A DNA stretch of 64,000 nucleotides from Hyunsoonleella flava (lineage in GTDB: Bacteria; Bacteroidota; Bacteroidia; Flavobacteriales; Flavobacteriaceae): contig NZ_SIRT01000001.1 of the NCBI RefSeq assembly GCF_004310325.1, positions 186,001-250,000 of the forward strand. The letters are read 5' to 3'. The notes under the pieces are model-generated. The model saw nothing but the letters and a program-made list of their open reading frames with translations. It had not been told where the DNA came from and did no database searches. Within the stretch, counting starts at the first letter, position 1; every line of letters begins with the position of its first letter. The position numbers and the translations under genes are program-made. Below are positions 44,727-54,486 of the stretch, piece by piece.

Positions 44727-46796
44727 ATGAAAAACACCTCAGGTATTGTAACACCACCTGTTGCAAACAAAAAACCAAAAAAGCTTACCATACATAACGA
44801 TACTAGAATAGATAACTACCACTGGTTGAATCGGAGAGAAGATACCGAGGTTTTAGACTATTTGAATGCCGAAAACGCTTATACCAAAGCGATGATGAAG
44901 CACACAGAGGGTTTACAGAAATCATTATTTGAAGAAATGAAGGCAAGGATTAAAGAGAATGATACGTCTGTACCATATAAACTCAATGGCTATTGGTACA
45001 TTACAAGATTTGAGATAGGAAAGGATTATCCCGTTTATGCCCGGAAAAAGGAAAGCTTAGAGGTTGAAGAAGAAATAATGTTTGATTGTAATGTAATGGC
45101 AAAACAACATTCGTATTTCAAGTTAGGCGGTATTGCCATTAGTCCTGATAACACCATGGCGGCATTCTCAACAGATATTGTTAGTAGAAGGCAATATACT
45201 ATCAGAATAAAAAATTTAAAAACAGGCGAGGTTTACAAGGACGAAATTAAAAACACTACAGGCAGTATAACATGGGCAAACGACAATAAAACGTTGTTTT
45301 ACACCAAAAAGGACGAGGTAACACTTAGATCTTATAAAATATTTAAACATGTTTTGGGAACATATATTACTGAGGATGTTGAAGTATATCATGAAGCGGA
45401 TGAAACATTCAATACTTATATATATAAGACAAAATCCAAAAAATATCTGGTAATAGGTTCATCCAGTACACTATCAACTGAATATCGCATTCTAGATGCC
45501 GATACACCAGACGGTAAGTTTGAAGTATTTCAAGAGCGAATAAGGGATTTAGAATATTCCATCGCACACTTCAAGGGTAATTTTTATATCGTTACAAATG
45601 CTGACGCATCTACAAATTTTAAAGTATGTAAAACTCCTGAAGATAAGACTTCCAAAGACAATTGGATAGATATCATTCCACACCGAAACAATGTTTTGAT
45701 TGAAGATATTGAGATTTTCAAAGATTATTTAGTGGTTAATGAACGCGAAAACGGCTTGAATAACATCCGAATTATTCATTGGAATGGTAAAGAGGATTAC
45801 TATTTGCCTTTTGATAATGAAACTTATAACGCTTATATAGGCAATAATCCAGACTTTGAAAGTGAAACACTTCGTTATGGTTATAATTCCTTAACAACGC
45901 CCAGTTCTATTATCGATTATAACTTCAAAACAAAAACAAAGGATATAAAGAAAGAACAAGAGGTGTTGGGATGTAAATTCAAAAAAGAGAATTATGAGTC
46001 TCAACGTATTTGGCCTACTGCAAGGGATGGTGTAAAGATTCCAATGTCCATAGTATACAAAAAAGGTCTTAAGTTGGATGGTTCTAATCCAGTATTACAA
46101 TATGCTTATGGCTCTTATGGCTCCACTATAGACCCCACGTTTTCAAGTATAAGATTAAGTTTGCTGGATAGAGGTTTTATTTACGCCATTAGTCATGTTA
46201 GGGGAGGTGAGTATTTGGGTAGAGATTGGTACGAAAATGGAAAGTTGCTCTTAAAGAAAAATACTTTTACCGATTTTATAGATTGCTCAAAACATTTAAT
46301 TGCCAAAGGTTACACTTCAGAAAAACATCTTTATGCTTATGGTGGTTCGGCAGGAGGTTTATTGATTGGCGCAATAATTAATATGAATCCAGAGCTATAC
46401 AAAGGTGTTTTAGCAGCTGTTCCATTTGTGGATGTTGTTACTACAATGCTTGATGATAGTATTCCATTAACTACTGGGGAATATGATGAATGGGGAAACC
46501 CTAATAATATTGAGTTTTATAACTATATGAAATCGTATTCTCCGTACGATAATGTTGTAAGTCAAAATTACCCCAATATACTTGTTACTACAGGTTTACA
46601 TGATTCTCAAGTACAATATTGGGAACCTGCAAAATGGGTGGCAAAATTACGTGATTTAAAGACCGATGACAATAAATTACTTTTGCATATTGATATGGAT
46701 TCAGGTCACGGCGGTGCTTCAGGTAGGTTTGAGAGTTTAAAGGAAGTGGCTCTGGAATATGCATTTTTACTAGATTTAGAAGAGATTAGGCACTAA
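44727..46796 (+). CDS. S9-family prolyl oligopeptidase / oligopeptidase B-like
   Basis: A 689-residue serine peptidase. The N-terminal part (about 1-75, [19 protein letters not shown]) and beta-propeller are followed by the alpha/beta-hydrolase domain with [29 protein letters not shown] and the nucleophile in [13 protein letters not shown]; the Asp and His lie near [13 protein letters not shown] and [12 protein letters not shown]. The HVRGG and GHGGASGR patterns favour oligopeptidase B, which cleaves after basic residues in short peptides. The first ATG (44727) makes a cytosolic enzyme, but the upstream in-frame signal sequence suggests an exported lipoprotein. Confidence 0.88.
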   Translation: MKNTSGIVTPPVANKKPKKLTIHNDTRIDNYHWLNRREDTEVLDYLNAENAYTKAMMKHTEGLQKSLFEEMKARIKENDTSVPYKLNGYWYITRFEIGKDYPVYARKKESLEVEEEIMFDCNVMAKQHSYFKLGGIAISPDNTMAAFSTDIVSRRQYTIRIKNLKTGEVYKDEIKNTTGSITWANDNKTLFYTKKDEVTLRSYKIFKHVLGTYITEDVEVYHEADETFNTYIYKTKSKKYLVIGSSSTLSTEYRILDADTPDGKFEVFQERIRDLEYSIAHFKGNFYIVTNADASTNFKVCKTPEDKTSKDNWIDIIPHRNNVLIEDIEIFKDYLVVNERENGLNNIRIIHWNGKEDYYLPFDNETYNAYIGNNPDFESETLRYGYNSLTTPSSIIDYNFKTKTKDIKKEQEVLGCKFKKENYESQRIWPTARDGVKIPMSIVYKKGLKLDGSNPVLQYAYGSYGSTIDPTFSSIRLSLLDRGFIYAISHVRGGEYLGRDWYENGKLLLKKNTFTDFIDCSKHLIAKGYTSEKHLYAYGGSAGGLLIGAIINMNPELYKGVLAAVPFVDVVTTMLDDSIPLTTGEYDEWGNPNNIEFYNYMKSYSPYDNVVSQNYPNILVTTGLHDSQVQYWEPAKWVAKLRDLKTDDNKLLLHIDMDSGHGGASGRFESLKEVALEYAFLLDLEEIRH

Positions 46797-46809
46797 CAAA
46801 AAAAATGCT

Positions 46810-46817
46810 TATTTTTG
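46810..46817 (+). promoter_or_regulatory. Putative -7 promoter element for the capA-like gene
   Basis: TATTTTTG, an exact TAnnTTTG match 55 bp upstream of the start. No clear -33 TTG. Confidence 0.4.
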
Positions 46818-46871
46818 CCAAGTTTAAGTCATCATTTTGATTCCACATCAAATTGCTGATAAATTACATTT

Positions 46872-47912
46872 ATGAAACAACAAAATAAAGTTTTTGACAA
46901 TGTATTAGATTTAGTAGGCAACACACCGCTTGTTAAACTTAATCGAATCACTTCAAAGCTAAAAGGGAAGTTTTACGCCAAAGTAGAATCTTTCAATCCA
47001 GGGCAATCTTCAAAAGATAGAATAGCACTTTATATTATAGAACAAGCTGAAAAGCAAGGTATTTTAAAACCAGGAGATACCATAATAGAAACCACATCTG
47101 GAAACACAGGTTTTAGTTTAGCTATGGTAAGTATCATCAAGGGTTATGATTGTATTCTTGCAGTAAGCTCTAAGTCTTCAGCAGATAAAATTGATATGCT
47201 GAAAACCATGGGGGCAAAAGTATATGTTTGTCCTGCTCACGTAAGCGCTGATGATCCTCGTTCTTATTATCAAGTAGCTAAGCGATTACATGATGAAATG
47301 AAGGGTTCTGTATATATAAATCAGTATTTTAACCAGTTAAACATTGATGCCCATTATGCATCTACTGGTCCAGAAATCTGGGAACAGACAGAGGGTAAAA
47401 TCACGCATTTGGTAGCTTGTAGTGGTACAGGTGGTACTATATCAGGTACGGCGAAGTATTTAAAGGAACAAAACCCCAACATTCAAGTCATTGGTGTTGA
47501 TGCTTTTGGTTCTGTGATTAAAAAATATCATGAAACTCGTGAGTTTGACGAGAAAGAGATTTATCCATATCGTATTGAAGGTTTAGGTAAAAACTTGATA
47601 CCAACAGCTACAGATTTTGATACAATTGACGAGTTTGTTAAAGTAAATGATGAAGACAGTGCGCACACTGCAAGAGAAATTGCCAAAACAGAAGGCATGT
47701 TCGTGGGGTATACATCCGGAGCTGCTATTCAGGCCATAAAGCAATTAGGAGAGGAGAAACGATTCAAAAAAGACGATTTAGTTGTTGTGATCTTTCCTGA
47801 TCACGGTTCAAGATATATGAGCAAAGTGTATTCTGATAAATGGATGAACGATCAAGGATTTTTTGATAGTATTCACGAAGAGGCTTCACAATCAATTCAA
47901 TACATAAAATAA
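46872..47912 (+). CDS. capA: CBS-like PLP synthase, probable cysteate synthase (CapA-like)
   Basis: A 346-residue fold-type II PLP enzyme. The Schiff-base lysine is in [13 protein letters not shown]; the substrate loop is [14 protein letters not shown]; the phosphate-binding loop is [15 protein letters not shown]. It lacks the regulatory CBS domains. These features fit cysteine synthase/cystathionine beta-synthase; the unusual GQSSKDR in place of GSVKDR and the position before an alpha-oxoamine synthase suggest CapA, described as CBS-related and making cysteate from O-phosphoserine and sulfite for capnine lipids. If not, it is a cysteine or cystathionine synthase. A strong terminator lies between it and the next gene. 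Confidence 0.7.
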   Translation: MKQQNKVFDNVLDLVGNTPLVKLNRITSKLKGKFYAKVESFNPGQSSKDRIALYIIEQAEKQGILKPGDTIIETTSGNTGFSLAMVSIIKGYDCILAVSSKSSADKIDMLKTMGAKVYVCPAHVSADDPRSYYQVAKRLHDEMKGSVYINQYFNQLNIDAHYASTGPEIWEQTEGKITHLVACSGTGGTISGTAKYLKEQNPNIQVIGVDAFGSVIKKYHETREFDEKEIYPYRIEGLGKNLIPTATDFDTIDEFVKVNDEDSAHTAREIAKTEGMFVGYTSGAAIQAIKQLGEEKRFKKDDLVVVIFPDHGSRYMSKVYSDKWMNDQGFFDSIHEEASQSIQYIK

Positions 47913-47936
47913 TAAGTAAATACATACTTTTAATAG

Positions 47937-47978
47937 AAATGGTTTTTTGTTTTATCGCAAAAAACCATTTCTTTTTTT
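47937..47978 (+). terminator. Terminator after the capA-like gene
   Basis: The arms GAAATGGTTTTTT and AAAAAACCATTTC are perfect over 13 bp, followed by seven T. Confidence 0.88.
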
Positions 47979-48005
47979 ATTTTGTCAATAATTGAAGGGC
48001 AAAAA

Positions 48006-48037
48006 TTGTGCATAAACCAGATAAATATTTAATTTTG
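48006..48037 (+). promoter_or_regulatory. Bacteroidetes-type promoter of the capB-like gene
   Basis: TTG at 48006-48008 and TAATTTTG at 48030-48037 with a 21-nt spacer. The 5' leader is then about 95 nt. Confidence 0.6.
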
Positions 48038-48139
48038 CAGCAACTAACTAGGAACTAAAAACTTCGTGTCTAAACATAAACGAACGATTCAAAACGTTCA
48101 AAAACACATGTTTAATTTTAGAGTTATATTTAATAGTAG

Positions 48140-49399
48140 ATGAAAGATTTATTTGATAAGATTTACAAGGATAAAGGACCTTTAGGAAAATGGGCGGCTC
48201 ATGCAGAAGGATATTTTGTGTTTCCTAAACTTGAAGGAGAGATTTCAAACAGAATGAAATTTCAAGGCAAAGACGTTATTACTTGGAGTATAAATGATTA
48301 TTTAGGTTTGGCAAATCATCCAGAGGTTAGAAAGGTTGATGCCGAAGCTGCGGCAGAATATGGTTCCGCTTATCCAATGGGGGCTCGTATGATGTCTGGT
48401 CATACTAACCTTCATGAGCAATTACAAAATGAATTGGCTGCATTTGTTAAAAAAGAAGCAGCATATCTTTTGAATTTTGGATATCAAGGAATGGTATCTA
48501 CTATTGATGCACTTGTTGCTAAAGATGATATTATTGTTTATGACGTTGATGCACATGCTTGTATCATAGATGGTGTGCGTTTGCATATGGGTAAACGTTT
48601 TACCTACAAGCACAATGACGTAGATAGTTTAGAGAAAAACTTAGAACGCGCCACTAAAATGGCAGAACAAACAGGAGGAGGTATTTTAGTGATTTCTGAA
48701 GGAGTTTTTGGTATGCGTGGTGAGCAAGGACGTTTAAAAGAAATTGTTGCGCTTAAAAAGAAGTTTAAATTCAGGCTATTTGTTGATGATGCTCACGGAT
48801 TTGGAACTCTAGGGGCAACGGGAGCCGGAGCGGGTGAGGAGCAAGGTGTTCAGGATGACATTGATGTATATTTTGCAACATTTGCCAAATCTATGGCAAG
48901 TACAGGTGCTTTTATAGCTGGCGATCAGGAAATTATTGACTATTTAAAATACAACTTGCGTTCTCAAATGTTTGCAAAATCATTGCAAATGCAATTGGTG
49001 AAAGGTGCCCTAAAGCGTTTGGATATGTTGAGAACAATGCCAGAGCTAAAAGAAAACCTATGGAAGATTGTTAATGCACTTCAATCTGGTTTAAAAGACA
49101 GAGGTTTTGATATTGGTACCACTCAAAGTTGCGTGACTCCTGTATATTTAAAAGGTAGTATTCCTGAAGCAATGGCGCTAGTTAAAGACTTGCGTGAAAA
49201 TTACGGAATATTCTGTTCTATAGTGGTTTACCCTGTAATACCTAAAGGATTAATTTTACTAAGAATGATTCCAACTGCTACACATACTTTAGAAGATGTA
49301 AGAGAAACGTTGGATGCTTTTGATGCTATTCGAGACAGATTACAAAACGGAACTTACAAGCGCTTATCTGCGGCTGTAATGTCTGCTATGGGCGAATAA
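48140..49399 (+). CDS. capB: Alpha-oxoamine synthase, probable cysteate-C-fatty acyltransferase (CapB-like)
   Basis: A 419-residue fold-type I PLP enzyme that condenses an amino acid with an acyl-CoA and releases CO2, like serine palmitoyltransferase. It opens with an extra segment (KDKGPLGKWAAHAEGYFVFP), then WSINDYLGLANHPEV, the acyl-binding HACIIDGVRLHMGKRF, the PLP site FVDDAHGFGTLGATGAGAG and the lysine in FATFAKSMASTGAF. Position right after a CBS-like enzyme and next to a GNAT acyltransferase points to CapB, which joins cysteate and a branched acyl-CoA to dehydrocapnine. Serine palmitoyltransferase or AONS remain possible. Confidence 0.72.
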   Translation: MKDLFDKIYKDKGPLGKWAAHAEGYFVFPKLEGEISNRMKFQGKDVITWSINDYLGLANHPEVRKVDAEAAAEYGSAYPMGARMMSGHTNLHEQLQNELAAFVKKEAAYLLNFGYQGMVSTIDALVAKDDIIVYDVDAHACIIDGVRLHMGKRFTYKHNDVDSLEKNLERATKMAEQTGGGILVISEGVFGMRGEQGRLKEIVALKKKFKFRLFVDDAHGFGTLGATGAGAGEEQGVQDDIDVYFATFAKSMASTGAFIAGDQEIIDYLKYNLRSQMFAKSLQMQLVKGALKRLDMLRTMPELKENLWKIVNALQSGLKDRGFDIGTTQSCVTPVYLKGSIPEAMALVKDLRENYGIFCSIVVYPVIPKGLILLRMIPTATHTLEDVRETLDAFDAIRDRLQNGTYKRLSAAVMSAMGE

Positions 49400-49419
49400 G
49401 AACGTTATAAAATGTTATA

Positions 49420-49455
49420 AAAAAAGGTTCGGTATAAATTATCGAACCTTTTTCT
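49420..49455. terminator. Bidirectional terminator between the capB-like and GNAT genes
   Basis: AAAAAGGTTCG pairs with CGAACCTTTTT, with A and T runs outside. Confidence 0.85.
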
Positions 49456-49457
49456 TT

Positions 49458-50576
49458 TTATAAATCTTTTCTGAAAGTTTTCCTTTTCCTATAGACTTCT
49501 GGATTGAAATGTTTCCAAATATTATGAATGGCATGGTTATCCTCTAATTCAGGAGTACGATAACACATTTTAATCCCTTTTTCGGTAAATGTATTGTAAT
49601 ATTCATTGAAAATAACAGCATGAACGCCTTTGTTTTGATATTCTGGGTGAATGCCAATTAAATAGAAGTTTACATCCTTACTGTGTTTTTTAGCTTTTAG
49701 GATATGGGAAAAACCAAACGGAAACAATTTCCCTTTAGCTTTTTGTAATGCTTCGGCATAAGACGGCATTACAATAGCAAAGCCAATAAGTTTATCATCT
49801 TTATCTACTACGAACTTTATGTATTCTGGATTGATAAAATTCAAGAATTTCTTCTTAAAATATTCTTTTTGAATATCAGTAATGGCAACAAAACTAGATA
49901 GTGAAGCGTAGGTTTCATTAAACAAATCAAACATTTTATCAGCATATGGCATAACCTCTTCGGTTTTATTAAAGGTTAGTGCTTTTAGTTGATATCTGCG
50001 CTTTATAAGCGCTTGAGCTTTCATAAAAGTATCGGGGTCTACATTAGAAAAAGGAAATCTACTTTCTATATAGCCTTTTTCAATGGTGTACCCTGCTGCC
50101 TCATAGTGCTTAATGTAATATTCGTGGTTGTACCAAGTAACCATGGGTGTAATGGCATCAAAACCTTCATCTATTACCCCAACTTTATCAAGATTTGAAA
50201 ATCCTACGGGTCCTTCGGCGAATTCAAGGTTGTTTTCTATTCCTATAGCCTCTACTTTTTCCAATAATGCTTTTGAAACATCCAGATCATCAATAAAATC
50301 AAACCAACCAAAACGCATTTTCTTTTGACTCTGGTTTTTCACTTCCAACCAGTTAATAATAGCCGCCACACGCCCAACTATTTCATTATTTTTATAGGCC
50401 AAAAACAGTCGCGCATCTGCATCATTGAAAACTGGATTTTCATTCTTATCAAAAGTTTTTAACTCTTGACTTATAATTGGCGGTGTCCAGTATTTTGAGC
50501 CTTCATACAATTTAAAAGGAAACTTAACGAATGCTTTTAAATCGCGTTTGGAAGTCACTTCTTCTATTCTAATCAT
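49458..50576 (-). CDS. GNAT-family acyltransferase, candidate N-acyltransferase of sulfonolipid or ceramide
   Basis: A 372-residue protein with two regions: the N-terminal half (MIRIEEVTSKRDLKAFVKFP, GRVAAIINW, FAEGPVGFSNLDKVGV) and a C-terminal GNAT core with VNFYLIGIHPEYQNKGVHAV (acetyl-CoA site R/Q-x-x-G-x form) and EDNHAIHNIWKHF. No signal peptide. It converges with the capB-like gene across a shared terminator. Bacterial ceramide synthase of Caulobacter is also a GNAT-type protein, so a role in N-acylating capnine or dihydrosphingosine is plausible (inference). It is 20 bp downstream of an outer-membrane protein gene. Confidence 0.8.
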   Translation of the reverse strand: MIRIEEVTSKRDLKAFVKFPFKLYEGSKYWTPPIISQELKTFDKNENPVFNDADARLFLAYKNNEIVGRVAAIINWLEVKNQSQKKMRFGWFDFIDDLDVSKALLEKVEAIGIENNLEFAEGPVGFSNLDKVGVIDEGFDAITPMVTWYNHEYYIKHYEAAGYTIEKGYIESRFPFSNVDPDTFMKAQALIKRRYQLKALTFNKTEEVMPYADKMFDLFNETYASLSSFVAITDIQKEYFKKKFLNFINPEYIKFVVDKDDKLIGFAIVMPSYAEALQKAKGKLFPFGFSHILKAKKHSKDVNFYLIGIHPEYQNKGVHAVIFNEYYNTFTEKGIKMCYRTPELEDNHAIHNIWKHFNPEVYRKRKTFRKDL

Positions 50577-50596
50577 AAGTCCCGATCTTAGATGGA

Positions 50597-51625
50597 TTAT
50601 TTGTCGAAATCTTCATCCTTTCTTTTGCGTTTTTTAACTTTATTTTCATCCGTTGCGATATCTTTTTTGCTTTTTTTCTTTTTTCTCTTCTTTTTTCCTC
50701 TTCTATTCTTTCTTTCTAATTCATCCTCGGCTGAATTCCCATTGTCAATTTCTTTGTCCTTGTGAAAATCAAACCTGTAAGAGGCACCTAGTGTTAGATT
50801 TAAAACCGAAGGCGTATCTTTTGTGTTAAATGTTACAGCAGTATCTAGCTGGAAGTTTTTATCCCATAAATATGCACCTCCAAATCGTAATAAATTATCT
50901 GCATAAAAATCACTTTTAATACCTTGAGTTTCACCAAAAACTACCCATTGTGGACTAAATGAATGGGTGAGCGTTAATATGTATGAGAAATCGGATTGGT
51001 TTGTGCCAATTCTATCCTTAATCAAATTCATTACAAACACCCAGCCGCCATTAAAATTATTTTGCGTAGCAATCATTACTTTTGGACTAAAACCTTCGAT
51101 ACCGGGAGCGGTGTAGGGATTATTTTCGGTATCATAATTTGCGCCAACGTATACCGCTACAGCTGGAATTAATGATTTCCATCTAAAGCTGTGATTAGCT
51201 TTCCAGCTGTAAAGGTTTGGTTTTTCACTTTCGGTGTTTTTGTAAGGGTCAAAAATAAGATACTTAGCTCCAAGCGTGAGATATCTAAAGTTGGAACGTG
51301 GATCTTTAGTTGTAAAAGTTGAGATATTTGTTCTAGTGTCATTCTGGTAATTCCCCTCAATATTTATTTCAAGTTGCTCAAATAGCAAGCCATATCTAGC
51401 AGAAAAGTCAACTCCAAAACCGGATATCTCATATCTGGGCAAGGGTGTTCTTTCTTCTTTAATGTATAGTGGACCAACTTCAAATTGCAGCACGTTTGTC
51501 CCTACTGAAAAGGCGCTTCTGGACATGCCAGGTCTGTTGGAGTTTATAACTTCTGTATACTGTGCAAAAAGGCAATTGCTGCCAATTAATACCGAAGCAA
51601 TAAGCAGATGTTTAAAGATTTTCAT
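50597..51625 (-). CDS. Outer-membrane barrel protein (MetA-type transporter fold) with polybasic tail
   Basis: A 342-residue protein with a signal peptide (residues 1-21, ending CLFAQ), a barrel region of about 260 residues (RPGMSRSAFSVGTNVLQFEV, LGASYRFDFHKDKE) that resembles the phenol-degradation MetA-like transporter family, and an unusual C-terminal tail of about 55 residues with several Lys/Arg runs (RRGKKKRKKKKSKKD). A periplasmic polybasic tail could bind acidic lipids or lipopolysaccharide. It is in one operon with the GNAT gene. Confidence 0.78.
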   Translation of the reverse strand: MKIFKHLLIASVLIGSNCLFAQYTEVINSNRPGMSRSAFSVGTNVLQFEVGPLYIKEERTPLPRYEISGFGVDFSARYGLLFEQLEINIEGNYQNDTRTNISTFTTKDPRSNFRYLTLGAKYLIFDPYKNTESEKPNLYSWKANHSFRWKSLIPAVAVYVGANYDTENNPYTAPGIEGFSPKVMIATQNNFNGGWVFVMNLIKDRIGTNQSDFSYILTLTHSFSPQWVVFGETQGIKSDFYADNLLRFGGAYLWDKNFQLDTAVTFNTKDTPSVLNLTLGASYRFDFHKDKEIDNGNSAEDELERKNRRGKKKRKKKKSKKDIATDENKVKKRKRKDEDFDK

Positions 51626-51747
51626 ACGAATGATTTAGGGTAAAAAATATTAAGATGTCGGGATTAGGCTGGTTTTCCATTATTTCAAATATAGATATTT
51701 TATCTTTTTTTTATGTTTTTTCAACGTTTTTTAAACCTCTAGAATTG

Positions 51748-51755
51748 TATTTTTG
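51748..51755 (+). promoter_or_regulatory. Putative -7 promoter element for the DUF4834-yfhO operon
   Basis: TATTTTTG, an exact TAnnTTTG match 26 bp before the ATG at 51781. No TTG at the right distance. Confidence 0.4.
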
Positions 51756-51780
51756 TATTTAATTATTAATAAAAGCTAAT

Positions 51781-52032
51781 ATGGGTTTATTAAGAACCAT
51801 ACTTATAATAGTTTTAGTTTACTACGGAATTAAAGTCCTTTCAAGAATATTTGCACCTTTTTTGTTTAAATACGCTACTAAAAAGGCGGAGGAAAAGTTT
51901 GGTGGTCAGTTTAATAACCAGCGCCAAGACCCCCCTAAAAAGGAAGGCGAAATTAGTATTGATAAGATGCCCAGACAAAAACAGTCAAATAAAGATGTTG
52001 GAGATTATGTCGATTTCGAGGAAATTGACTAA
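51781..52032 (+). CDS. DUF4834 family small membrane protein
   Basis: An 83-residue protein with one N-terminal hydrophobic helix (LLRTILIIVLVYYGIKVLSRI) and a polar cytosolic tail ending VGDYVDFEEID, as in DUF4834 proteins of Bacteroidetes, which have no known role. It is 30 bp upstream of yfhO in the same direction and probably co-transcribed. Confidence 0.85.
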   Translation: MGLLRTILIIVLVYYGIKVLSRIFAPFLFKYATKKAEEKFGGQFNNQRQDPPKKEGEISIDKMPRQKQSNKDVGDYVDFEEID

Positions 52033-52062
52033 TTTCATCCCTTAGTGTTTTAATATTTTTTC

Positions 52063-54486
52063 ATGCAGCTCTTATTTAGGAAATCACTTTCACATTTACT
52101 TATTTTAGTCGGATTTGTTGTTGTTTCGCTTGCTTATTTTAATCCTGTTTTACAAGGGAAACAAATATATCAAAGTGATATTGTACAATACATTGGCATG
52201 TCTAAGCAGCAAAAAGATTTTAAGGCAAAAACGGGAGAAGAAACGTATTGGACAAACAGCGCTTTTGGAGGTATGCCCACATATCAATTGGGGGCAAGAT
52301 ACCCACATAACTACATTAAAAAATTAGACTTAACATTACGTTTTTTACCAAGACCAGCAGATTATTTGTTTCTCTATCTGCTAAGTTTTTATATTTTGTT
52401 GGTAGTGCTAAAGGTGGACTTTAAACTGGCAGCTTTAGGAGCTTTAGCTTTTGGTTTCTCCACGTATTTAATCATTATCCTAGGAGTAGGGCACAACAGT
52501 AAAGCCCATGCTATTGCATACATGCCTTTGGTTTTAAGCGGTATTATACTGGTGTTTCAGAAACGATATGTTCTTGGGTTTTTGTTAACAGCAATAGCGA
52601 TGGGATTAGAATTGGTGGCGAACCATTTTCAAATGACGTACTATTTGCTCATTCTTGTTATTGTTTTAGGTGTTGCCTATTTGATTGATGCCTACAGAAA
52701 GCAGATGCTGCCTCATTTTTTTAAGTCTGTAGCTATTTTGTTTGCTGCAGTGGTTCTAGCCGTAGGATTAAACGCAACAAACGTCTTGGCTACTCAAGAA
52801 TATGTAAAACATAGCACACGTGGTAAAAGTGAATTAACTGTAAATCCTGACGGTTCTCCAAAAGAAGTGACATCGGGTCTTGATAAAGATTATATCACAC
52901 AATTTAGCTACGGCGGCTGGGAAACGTTCAATTTGTTTATTCCTAGGTTTATGGGAGGTGGTAATGCTGAAAACTTAGGTAAGGACTCCAAAATATATGA
53001 TGCTGTTAGAAAACTGGGTGCATCTCCAGCACAGGCTTTAGATCAAGCTGAACATGCGCCAATGTATTGGGGAAATCAACCCATTGTTGAGGCTCCGGCC
53101 TATATTGGAGCAGTTGTTTTATTTCTGTTTGTGTTTGCGTTATTTTTAGTGAAAGGCCGTTTAAAATGGTGGCTTGTGGGCGGAACAGTACTAGCACTCT
53201 TGCTGTCTTATGGTAAGAATTTAAATTTTTTGACTGACTTTTTTATTGATTACGTGCCGTTGTATAATAAATTTAGGGCGGTAACTTCCATTCAAGTAAT
53301 TTTAGAGCTATGCGTGCCTGTGCTTGCAATTTTTGGTTTGGTAAGACTTTTTAACGATTTTAATAAAGAAGAGGAAAAACTTAAGGCTTTAAAATATAGT
53401 ACCGTGATTACCGGAGGATTGGCTTTGGTGTTTTTGCTTTTTGGACGTTCGATGTTCGATTTTGTTGGTGCGAATGACGGGAGTTATATTCAGGCTCTAG
53501 GTCAAGATTTTATTAGGGCAGTTAAAGAGGATAGGAAATCAATTTTTACTGCAGACACCATCAGGTCATTGGTTTTAGTGCTGATTTCGGCAGTATTGAT
53601 TTTTGGTTATCTGAAAAACAAATTAAGGGAACATTGGGTTATTCTAGGATTTACGGCTTTAATTTTATTTGATTTAGTTGGTGTAAATCGCCGTTATGTA
53701 AATGGTGATGATTTTGTGTCATCAATACAAATGTCAAAGCCATTTACAGCAAACCAAGTGGATAAGCAAATTATGAACGATACATCTCATTTCAGGGTGT
53801 TTGATTTGGTTTCTGGCCCTTCAAAGCCATCTTACTTTCATAATTCATTAAATGGTTATAATGCAGCTGAATTAAAGCGTTATAGAGAAGTGTTTGATTG
53901 GTACGTATCTCGTAACAATATCAATGTGCTTAATATGTTGAACACAAAATATATTATAGCACAAGACGAGGAAGGCAACGTTTTTCCTTATATGAACGAG
54001 AAGGCCAATGGAAATGCGTGGTTTGTGGAGAAATTGATGGAGGTGTCATCTGCTAATGAGGAAATTAAGCTTTTGGATAGTTTGAATAATAAGCGAGTAG
54101 CGGTAATTGATTCAAAATATTATGATTCAGATTTTAAAAGTAGTTTTGATGTAGATTCTATTGCTAGTATTGAAGTTGTTAAATATCAGCCTAATTACAT
54201 AAAGTATAATACTAAAAATAAAAATGAAGGATTTGCAGTATTCTCTGAAATATATTATCCAAAGGGGTGGAAAGTCACTGTTGATGGAGAAGAAGCTGAG
54301 TTTACGCGTGTAAACTATATTTTAAGAGGCATGAAAGTGCCTGCTGGAGCGCATACTATAGAATTTAGGTTTGATCCTGATGTTGTTAAAACAGGAAGCT
54401 CTATTTCATTAGCAAGTTCTGCTATATTGGGGTTACTGCTACTTGTAGGTTTATTTTTTGAGTTTAAGACCAAAAAGAGTGCGTAA
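52063..54486 (+). CDS. YfhO family membrane protein (glycosyltransferase-like)
   Basis: An 807-residue polytopic membrane protein with about a dozen helices and a large C-terminal soluble domain (about 570-775, FRVFDLVSGPSKPSYFHNSL and PKGWKVTVDGEEAEF). The N-terminal WTNSAFGGMPTYQLGARYPH is the conserved outer loop of the family. YfhO-type proteins are GT-C-like enzymes that move sugars from polyprenyl carriers to envelope polymers. It is followed by a glycosyltransferase that starts within its last codons. Confidence 0.87.
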   Translation: MQLLFRKSLSHLLILVGFVVVSLAYFNPVLQGKQIYQSDIVQYIGMSKQQKDFKAKTGEETYWTNSAFGGMPTYQLGARYPHNYIKKLDLTLRFLPRPADYLFLYLLSFYILLVVLKVDFKLAALGALAFGFSTYLIIILGVGHNSKAHAIAYMPLVLSGIILVFQKRYVLGFLLTAIAMGLELVANHFQMTYYLLILVIVLGVAYLIDAYRKQMLPHFFKSVAILFAAVVLAVGLNATNVLATQEYVKHSTRGKSELTVNPDGSPKEVTSGLDKDYITQFSYGGWETFNLFIPRFMGGGNAENLGKDSKIYDAVRKLGASPAQALDQAEHAPMYWGNQPIVEAPAYIGAVVLFLFVFALFLVKGRLKWWLVGGTVLALLLSYGKNLNFLTDFFIDYVPLYNKFRAVTSIQVILELCVPVLAIFGLVRLFNDFNKEEEKLKALKYSTVITGGLALVFLLFGRSMFDFVGANDGSYIQALGQDFIRAVKEDRKSIFTADTIRSLVLVLISAVLIFGYLKNKLREHWVILGFTALILFDLVGVNRRYVNGDDFVSSIQMSKPFTANQVDKQIMNDTSHFRVFDLVSGPSKPSYFHNSLNGYNAAELKRYREVFDWYVSRNNINVLNMLNTKYIIAQDEEGNVFPYMNEKANGNAWFVEKLMEVSSANEEIKLLDSLNNKRVAVIDSKYYDSDFKSSFDVDSIASIEVVKYQPNYIKYNTKNKNEGFAVFSEIYYPKGWKVTVDGEEAEFTRVNYILRGMKVPAGAHTIEFRFDPDVVKTGSSISLASSAILGLLLLVGLFFEFKTKKSA

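Noticed and set aside
44258-44791. 177-residue form of the YbaB protein
   Set aside because: The extra 70 N-terminal residues have no family similarity and are antisense to the opposite gene's signal region; the family start is at 44581.
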